Assembly: GCA_023134755.1 (NCBI GenBank)
Contig: JAGLUM010000090.1
Coordinates: forward strand, 1-11,935
Reading direction: 5' to 3'
Source: Fidelibacterota bacterium
Lineage (GTDB): Bacteria > Fidelibacterota > Fidelibacteria > Fidelibacterales > Fidelibacteraceae
Length of the DNA: 11,935 nt
Shown: positions 7,367 through 11,935 of the stretch, piece by piece
How the letters are laid out: every line of letters starts with the position of its first letter
Position numbering within the stretch: position 1 is the stretch's first letter
Made by a program: the position numbers and the translations under genes
The notes under the pieces: model-generated
The model's database searches: none
What the model was told of the DNA's origin: nothing
What the model saw: only the letters and a program-made list of their open reading frames with translations

Positions 7367-8944
7367 ATGCTTCGATTAATTAATAAAACACTTTTACATC
7401 CGGTATTGCATTATGTGGAATCCCATTACCGTCATGCCGGCCTACCTTCCCTGTTTTACAGAAAGGAACCACATATATTATTTGATATGCCCCGTCGACT
7501 GGATCCCGGACAGGATTTACCGGTGTTTTGTATAATAAAAGACGCGGATCGCTTTCCTGTAACCATAAAAAGCATTCTCATCAAAACCCATGGTGGTAAA
7601 CTTCTCTATCATGAAGATTGCGATATCCGGGTAAAAGATTTTATTTATTATCATCTCTGTTTAATTCCCCGGGAACTTCTTAAACCCTATGCAGGACATC
7701 CCTTGGATATCATTCCGGGAATTGAGATCGCGTTCAACAATAAGATTCGCCGGATCATTGTTCATAATTACAAACAGTTATCACATCTTCCCTTAAAGGT
7801 GTTTATTGCCGAAAAACCCTTACCGGGAAGCGATATGTACCTCTGGAGCGATTTACACACACATTCCATTTACACCCACAATCAGGTCGAGTTCGGGGCT
7901 CCTATCAGCGTTATTGCCCAAATGAGCAGTGCTTTTGGACTACCTGCAGCCGCAATTACGGATCATTCCTTCGATTTGGACGATGCAATGGGTATATACC
8001 ATCAACCGGACAAAACACTCCCCCGCTGGCATGCATTACAGAATGACATAAATACCGAGCAAGATTTTATTTTTATATCCGGTGAGGAAATTTCTTGTGG
8101 AAATGACAAACATAAAAATGTTCATTTACTGGTCTATAATTATTCGCAATATATCTACGGCGATGATGATAACAGCGGGGGGAATACCCTGCAGCGTCCC
8201 ACAATCAGTTATCAGGAAATTTTTACGCGTACTCTTAACCAGGCATCTGTATTTGCTGCTCATCCTGCAGAAAAAACACACCTGATCCATAATCTTCTTT
8301 TACATCGTGGTAATTGGGATATTCCCCGTACTCGGGATGTACACGGGTTTCAGATATTTAACGGCTTTATTGATAAACATACACGCAAAGCGCTACGTCA
8401 ATGGACAGAAAATCTTATCCGCGGCCGCAAACAGTATATTATTGCTGGAAACGATGCCCATGGAAATTTTAACCGTTTACAGAAGGTTGTTATTCCTAAT
8501 CTCTTATTATCAGAAAATACGGACCATTATTACGGCCGTCAACGTACCGGGTTACTGCAGGCCGACAGCAGAACGTCAGCTATAGAAGCTATCAGCAATG
8601 GACGGATGATAGTTTCAAATAGTTACAGTCTTAGATGTGAAATTGAAAATGTTCAGCATGACCGCTTTATTCTGGGTGATCATGCACAAGGCAACAATCT
8701 CAAAATCCATCTTCAGGTTCAATCAAACAGTGAATACGGTCCTTTTAAACATGTCCGGGTGTATTTTGGTAATTTTCAGCAACAAAAAGAAATACTGCTG
8801 TGGCACAATTCCAGCATGCGATTTAATTTAAAGAAAACCATCTCGTTTAAACCGTCCGCGCCGGGATATATTCGCGTGGGAGTAACCGACCGCTATTCCG
8901 CATGGAAACGTTTTGCGTTTTCAAACCCTATCTGGATAAATTAA
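7367..8944 (+). CDS. PHP-domain metal-dependent phosphoesterase-like protein
   Basis: This 525-residue cytoplasmic protein is the only plus-strand gene. The central PHP (polymerase and histidinol phosphatase) domain, about residues 158-370, shows the metal-ligand motifs in order: SDLHTHS (161-167), E175 in VEFGAP, ITDHS (197-201), GEE (239-241), VHLLVYN (252-258), AHP (298-300) and GNDAHG (361-366). It should be a metal-dependent hydrolase, probably of phosphoesters, but the substrate is unknown. The first 150 residues and the last 130 are beta-rich; the C-terminal part looks like a beta-sandwich, so the protein is longer than simple PHP phosphatases. No signal peptide is seen. No Shine-Dalgarno precedes the ATG, unlike many neighbours, so it may be leaderless or the start may lie further in (ATG at 7487), although that would lose part of the N-terminal domain. 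It converges on batB, with a hairpin element between. Confidence 0.87.
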   Translation: MLRLINKTLLHPVLHYVESHYRHAGLPSLFYRKEPHILFDMPRRLDPGQDLPVFCIIKDADRFPVTIKSILIKTHGGKLLYHEDCDIRVKDFIYYHLCLIPRELLKPYAGHPLDIIPGIEIAFNNKIRRIIVHNYKQLSHLPLKVFIAEKPLPGSDMYLWSDLHTHSIYTHNQVEFGAPISVIAQMSSAFGLPAAAITDHSFDLDDAMGIYHQPDKTLPRWHALQNDINTEQDFIFISGEEISCGNDKHKNVHLLVYNYSQYIYGDDDNSGGNTLQRPTISYQEIFTRTLNQASVFAAHPAEKTHLIHNLLLHRGNWDIPRTRDVHGFQIFNGFIDKHTRKALRQWTENLIRGRKQYIIAGNDAHGNFNRLQKVVIPNLLLSENTDHYYGRQRTGLLQADSRTSAIEAISNGRMIVSNSYSLRCEIENVQHDRFILGDHAQGNNLKIHLQVQSNSEYGPFKHVRVYFGNFQQQKEILLWHNSSMRFNLKKTISFKPSAPGYIRVGVTDRYSAWKRFAFSNPIWIN

Positions 8945-8950
8945 GGAAGA

Positions 8951-8982
8951 GTTGAATTGTTGAAGAGTTGAGATGTTGAGAA
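8951..8982 (+). repeat. Four tandem copies of GTTGANNN
   Basis: GTTGA recurs at 8951, 8959, 8967 and 8975, an exact 8-bp period (GTTGAATT, GTTGAAGA, GTTGAGAT, GTTGAGAA). It starts 6 bases after the PHP stop codon and runs directly into the double-hairpin element. It is non-coding. GTTGA-rich runs next to such C/G hairpins are, from memory, common debris in FCB intergenic DNA. Confidence 0.7.
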
Positions 8983-8984
8983 GG

Positions 8985-9050
8985 ACCCCTCCAAACCTCC
9001 CCAAAGGGGAGGCTTCAAATGAGCCCCTCCTTTGGAGGGGATGGGGAGGT
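8985..9050. repeat. Intergenic double-hairpin element (CCTCCCC/CCCCTCC stems), possible bidirectional terminator
   Basis: This 66-bp G/C-rich block stands in AT-rich DNA. It holds two perfect 7-bp stems with 3-base loops: CCTCCCC-AAA-GGGGAGG (8996-9012) and CCCCTCC-TTT-GGAGGGG (9024-9040). ACCTCCCC near the left end (8995-9002) can also pair with GGGGAGGT at the right end (9043-9050), so the whole block can fold as one long structure. It lies between the convergent 3' ends of the PHP gene and batB, where a terminator or mRNA 3'-end protector would be expected, but no T-tract follows either stem. The sequence resembles the dispersed CCCCTCC-type palindromes that I recall from many FCB genomes; copy number here cannot be judged from one window. 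Confidence 0.75.
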
Positions 9051-9076
9051 CGAAAAGATTCAATCTGTTCTCTGCA

Positions 9077-10096
9077 TTACCCCTTACTAGTTGCCCTCTT
9101 AATACTTTCAGGGATCAATATTGCGGTCAGTAAAAATATCAGCGCCAATATTGCAAATATCAGATACAACTCACGATACATGGCAAATTCATGGGTTTGA
9201 TATTCCTGCCGTTCTCCATGTAAAATATGATTATATATAGCTTCAATCGGATTACGCACCGCTCCTAAACGATAATACCGCCCGTTAGTTATAGATGCAA
9301 TCTGTTTAAGCGTATTTTCCTGTAAAGATGTTGTAATAACACGTTTATTGCTGTCACGCATATAATCCACAAGATTACCCTGTTTATCATATACAGGGAT
9401 AGTTGAACCTTTCAGGGTTCCGACGCCAAGAGTATATATAACAACTCCTTCCTGAAATGCCCGCTGTGCAGCAGCCTCTATTTCTTGTTCATGGTCCTCT
9501 CCGTCACTGATCAAAATAATTGCTTTATATTGCTGATTTTCATCAGGAAATGCATCGCAAGCGGTATTGATCGCATCCGAAAAAGCTGTTCCCTGTACCG
9601 GCAAAAGATCAGTATCCATCATTTCGAGCATCATACCGGCAGTCCGGTAATCTGATGTAATCGGACATTGTAAATATGAAACACCCGCAAATGCAATTAG
9701 TCCGATACGGTCGCCTTTTAACTGACTTATCAGGCGTTTAACCTCATATTTTGAGCGTTCCAGACGGGATGGTGAGATATCTTTTGCTGACATACTGGTT
9801 GATAGATCTAAAGCAACAATAACATCCATGCCTTCCTGTTTCAGCTCTTTAAGTCCGGAACCCAGACGCAGTCCGCTCGCGGCAAGAATCATCATAGTAA
9901 AAGACAAGAAAAAGCATATTTTTTTAAGTCCGTGAAGAGATCGATGGGTTTCCGGATATAAACGCGGGATCATATTGGGATGGATGTGCTCTTCAAGCTT
10001 TTTTTTTCGTTTTCCAGCAACAAATCTATCAAGTACCCAAACAACAGGAATCAGCAATAAAAGCCATAATATCTGCGGATAGGAAAAGCTCAGCAT
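9077..10096 (-). CDS. batB: BatB: membrane-anchored von Willebrand A protein
   Basis: BatB is part of the Bat (Bacteroides aerotolerance) group of inner-membrane and periplasmic proteins, linked to stress tolerance; its molecular task is not settled. From the chosen start it has 339 residues. There are hydrophobic segments at about 6-24 and 58-76, a VWA domain at about 90-290, and a C-terminal membrane segment at about 307-329. The metal-ion-dependent adhesion site is complete: DLSTS (97-101), T170 in QGTAFSDAI and D198 in ISDGEDHE, so Mg-dependent partner binding is possible. The ATG at 10096 overlaps the batA stop as TGATG and has GGAG 9 bases upstream. The longer reading from 10111 lacks such a site. 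Unlike the BatB-BatC fusions of some species, there is no TPR domain here. It is translationally coupled to batA. Confidence 0.92.
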   Translation of the reverse strand: MLSFSYPQILWLLLLIPVVWVLDRFVAGKRKKKLEEHIHPNMIPRLYPETHRSLHGLKKICFFLSFTMMILAASGLRLGSGLKELKQEGMDVIVALDLSTSMSAKDISPSRLERSKYEVKRLISQLKGDRIGLIAFAGVSYLQCPITSDYRTAGMMLEMMDTDLLPVQGTAFSDAINTACDAFPDENQQYKAIILISDGEDHEQEIEAAAQRAFQEGVVIYTLGVGTLKGSTIPVYDKQGNLVDYMRDSNKRVITTSLQENTLKQIASITNGRYYRLGAVRNPIEAIYNHILHGERQEYQTHEFAMYRELYLIFAILALIFLLTAILIPESIKRATSKG

Positions 10097-11064
10097 CAGA
10101 CCTGTCTCCATATCATAAATTTTAAAAGATATGCTATTAGAGCAAAAAGTAAAGAAATCAAGATATATCCTAAAAAGCGTTCATCCCAGTCCATATATTG
10201 CTGTGTATTAATTTCAGTTTTCTCTAAGGCAGAGATTTCATCCCAAATTTCCTTTAATTTTTCTTCGGAATCTGCGCGATAAAAACGGCCATCAGTTTCT
10301 TCGGATATCGCGCTCAGTAAGCGGTCATTTAAGGGTGGAATTCGACGGGAAAACAGGAAACCCTGCTGTGTTATTCCCTCGCTACCAGCCATGCCAATGG
10401 TATAAATACGTATGCCAAAATCCTTCGCAAAGGATGCTGCTGTCATAGGGTCAACATCTCCCGCGTTGTTTTCTCCGTCTGTCAGCAAAATAATGACTTT
10501 ACTCTTGGATTCTGTATCCCGTAAACGGTTGATGCAATTACTGATAGCCAGGCCGATAGCGGTTCCATCCAGTGATTGCGGGACAATCTCCATGTCTGAT
10601 ATCAAACTGCTTACTACATCATAGTCCGTTGTTAACGGACACTGTAAAAAAGATTCTCCGGCAAATACTACCAAGCCGATACGGTCCTGCTGTCGTCCAT
10701 TAACAAAATCTTTTGCTACCGTTTTCGATGCTTCAAGTCGGTTTGGTTTAAAATCATTAAGCTGCATGGAACCGGAAATATCCAAAGCCAGCATAATATC
10801 AATCCCATTTTTCCGGATGTCGCGATTTACATTCCCCAATTGTGGACGTGTGATCGCAGTAATTAAAAAAAGAGCAGATAACAGAAATAATAATTCCGGG
10901 ATAAAAATTTTATAATAAAAGGGCTTGTACGCTGAATGAAGCGTACGGGTTGTCCCAATACGCAGTGCATACCGTTTTTTATGCTGATAGAAATGAGCCG
11001 CAGTGAAAGCTACAGCAACCGGAATAAGTAATAGAAATATATAGGGATAGGCAAATCGAAACAT
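10096..11064 (-). CDS. batA: BatA: membrane-anchored von Willebrand A protein
   Basis: This 322-residue protein has the BatA layout: hydrophobic segments at about 6-24 and 53-72, a VWA domain at about 87-280, and a final membrane segment at about 297-317. The MIDAS residues are present: DISGS (95-99), T168 in LDGTAIGLAI and D196 in LLTDGENNAGD. The segment FYRADSEEKLKEIWDEISALEKTEI (the family's FRA...L..I...I..LEK pattern) closes the VWA region. BatA is expected to sit in the inner membrane and act with BatB. It starts 5 bp after the hydrolase gene, with no strong Shine-Dalgarno before the ATG, so coupling to the upstream gene is likely. The usual upstream partners of batA (MoxR ATPase, DUF58 protein) are not next to it. 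Confidence 0.93.
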   Translation of the reverse strand: MFRFAYPYIFLLLIPVAVAFTAAHFYQHKKRYALRIGTTRTLHSAYKPFYYKIFIPELLFLLSALFLITAITRPQLGNVNRDIRKNGIDIMLALDISGSMQLNDFKPNRLEASKTVAKDFVNGRQQDRIGLVVFAGESFLQCPLTTDYDVVSSLISDMEIVPQSLDGTAIGLAISNCINRLRDTESKSKVIILLTDGENNAGDVDPMTAASFAKDFGIRIYTIGMAGSEGITQQGFLFSRRIPPLNDRLLSAISEETDGRFYRADSEEKLKEIWDEISALEKTEINTQQYMDWDERFLGYILISLLFALIAYLLKFMIWRQV

Positions 11065-11069
11065 TGTTA

Positions 11070-11750
11070 TTATTTTTTATCTCGTTTTTCAATTACATCG
11101 CTCATAAACCATAGTATTATATCAGCGATCTCTTTATTAAGATCTTTCTGAGTACGCTTTTCTTCTTGCAGAAGTTCCAGAGAATGCGCGGTATTAGGTA
11201 TTAACATCAGATGTGCATGCGGATTTAACGCGCCCATCATCAGTTCAAGACGGCCGCGATCGCTAAAGCTGTCCTCTGTCCCGCTGATAAACATCATCGG
11301 TTTTTTGATCTTAAATAACAATTTACGTGAAAATGAGATCTTTATTTTGGGAATATGCAGTGGAAAACTTAAAAAAATATATCCCATAGCTTCTGAAGGA
11401 TTTAATATAGCAGAAATTCTTGCACTCAGGGATTTCCCACCGATAAAAAGAAATTTGCTTTTCGGCAGCTCACTTTTGACATCATTGATAACAGCCTGAT
11501 AGGTAATAAGGCATTTGCGTTTTGAAATAAAAGGTGACGGATTATCTAAAAAGGGGTAATTAAATCGAACAACATTTACATTCTCTTTAGGCAGTCTCTC
11601 GCTCAGATATTTGATCAGAGGTTGATTCATATCATTATATTTTCCGTGCCCGAGTATTAATGTAACATCGGAAGGCTTATTCGGAATAGCATAATTAATT
11701 AAAAATTCTGCTTTTTTATAGGGGTATATAATATTTTCAATGTGTTTCAT
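11070..11750 (-). CDS. Alpha/beta hydrolase, KANL3/Tex30-like
   Basis: A 226-residue soluble protein with the short alpha/beta-hydrolase fold of the KANL3/Tex30-like family (dienelactone-hydrolase-like). Visible motifs are LILGHG (31-36), VVRFNYPF (60-67), the nucleophile elbow [10 protein letters not shown] (102-111) with probable nucleophile S107, FLSFPLH (126-132), ISGTEDSF (155-162) with probable acid D160, and TAHS (187-190) with H189. Family members usually read GGKSMGGR at the elbow; here it is GGKSLSAR, a modest change that keeps the serine. There is no signal peptide or membrane segment. GAGG lies 7 bases before the ATG, and the start overlaps the ftsK stop as ATGA. Substrate unknown: esterase or acyl-hydrolase activity is a family-level guess. 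Confidence 0.85.
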   Translation of the reverse strand: MKHIENIIYPYKKAEFLINYAIPNKPSDVTLILGHGKYNDMNQPLIKYLSERLPKENVNVVRFNYPFLDNPSPFISKRKCLITYQAVINDVKSELPKSKFLFIGGKSLSARISAILNPSEAMGYIFLSFPLHIPKIKISFSRKLLFKIKKPMMFISGTEDSFSDRGRLELMMGALNPHAHLMLIPNTAHSLELLQEEKRTQKDLNKEIADIILWFMSDVIEKRDKK

Positions 11751-11935
11751 TCGTCATCCTCATCAAAAGAACCGTCATCAATTGATTTTAAATGCTCAAA
11801 ATAGTCCGGACCAACCAGCACTTTACGGGCTTTGGAACCTAAAGGAGGTCCTACAATTTCAGCTTCTTCCAGTTCATCGATTAAACGACCGGCACGGCTG
11901 TATCCGACTTTTAGTCTGCGCTGTAATAAAGAAGC
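11747..11935 (-). CDS. ftsK: DNA translocase FtsK, C-terminal gamma domain (5' part outside the window)
   Basis: Only the last 62 codons are present. The frame enters at the right edge and ends with TGA at 11747-11749. The residues [20 protein letters not shown] followed by [21 protein letters not shown] are the winged-helix gamma domain of FtsK/SpoIIIE, which reads the KOPS/SRS polar DNA sequences that direct chromosome pumping to the dif site during division. The tail ends in an acidic stretch (SFDEDDE). The motor domain must lie to the right, outside the window. The stop overlaps the start of the hydrolase gene by ATGA, so the hydrolase and probably batAB are read from the ftsK transcript. 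Confidence 0.93.
   Translation of the reverse strand, partial: ASLLQRRLKVGYSRAGRLIDELEEAEIVGPPLGSKARKVLVGPDYFEHLKSIDDGSFDEDDE

Noticed and set aside
8996..9040. Standard rho-independent terminator
   Set aside because: The stems are strong, but neither strand has a run of T after a stem, so only a repeat with possible terminating effect is claimed.
8973..9200. Plus-strand open frame of 75 codons starting MLRRTPPNLPKGEA
   Set aside because: It reads through the hairpin element and into the antisense of batB. Peptides of this TPPNLPKGEA type are the usual false translations of such repeats.

Overview
The window is a chromosomal stretch of about 12 kb from an AT-rich bacterium with an outer envelope, probably a member of the FCB (Fibrobacteres-Chlorobi-Bacteroidetes) superphylum outside classical Bacteroidetes. 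Candidates such as Cloacimonadota, Neomarinimicrobiota, Ignavibacteria or KSB1-like lineages fit, but I cannot choose between them. The evidence is a secreted enzyme ending in a YPNYPNPFNP-type FlgD-like/type IX-sorting tail, a batA-batB pair, a DUF4416 gene, a DUF1460 lipoprotein, and clear Shine-Dalgarno sequences before many starts, which are uncommon in true Bacteroidetes. I see no tRNA, rRNA, transposase, phage gene or CRISPR array. All genes look intact except the two cut by the window edges.

Layout on the minus strand, read from the right edge: the C-terminal end of the DNA translocase FtsK (11747-11935); an alpha/beta hydrolase of the KANL3/Tex30-like type that overlaps ftsK by ATGA; then batA and batB, two membrane-anchored von Willebrand A proteins joined by a TGATG stop/start overlap. 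Next comes a non-coding gap (8945-9076) with a four-copy 8-bp tandem repeat and a G/C-rich double-hairpin element, lying between the convergent ends of batB and the only plus-strand gene, a PHP-domain metallo-phosphoesterase (7367-8944). A short AT-rich divergent region separates that gene from a DUF4416 gene on the minus strand.

The left half is a further minus-strand series: a large secreted phosphodiester glycosidase (NAGPA domain) with a sorting tail; then a compact group of a SLOG/TIGR00725 nucleotide-binding protein, NAD kinase, dihydroneopterin aldolase (FolB) and a DUF1460 NlpC/P60-type lipoprotein, with overlaps or gaps of about 20 bp or less; and last a secreted polysaccharide-deacetylase-like protein that runs off the left edge.

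How they fit together: nadK and folB are cofactor-synthesis genes. Three neighbours (DUF1460 amidase-like lipoprotein, deacetylase-like protein, phosphodiester glycosidase) look like exported enzymes acting on cell-wall or extracellular glycans. BatA/BatB belong to the Bat complex, linked to stress tolerance and envelope function. I found no convincing evidence of a wholly new multi-gene system. The points most worth a second look are the hairpin/tandem-repeat element, the reduced batAB locus, the SLOG-nadK coupling, the DUF4416/PHP divergent pair, and the divergent catalytic motifs in the DUF1460 protein.
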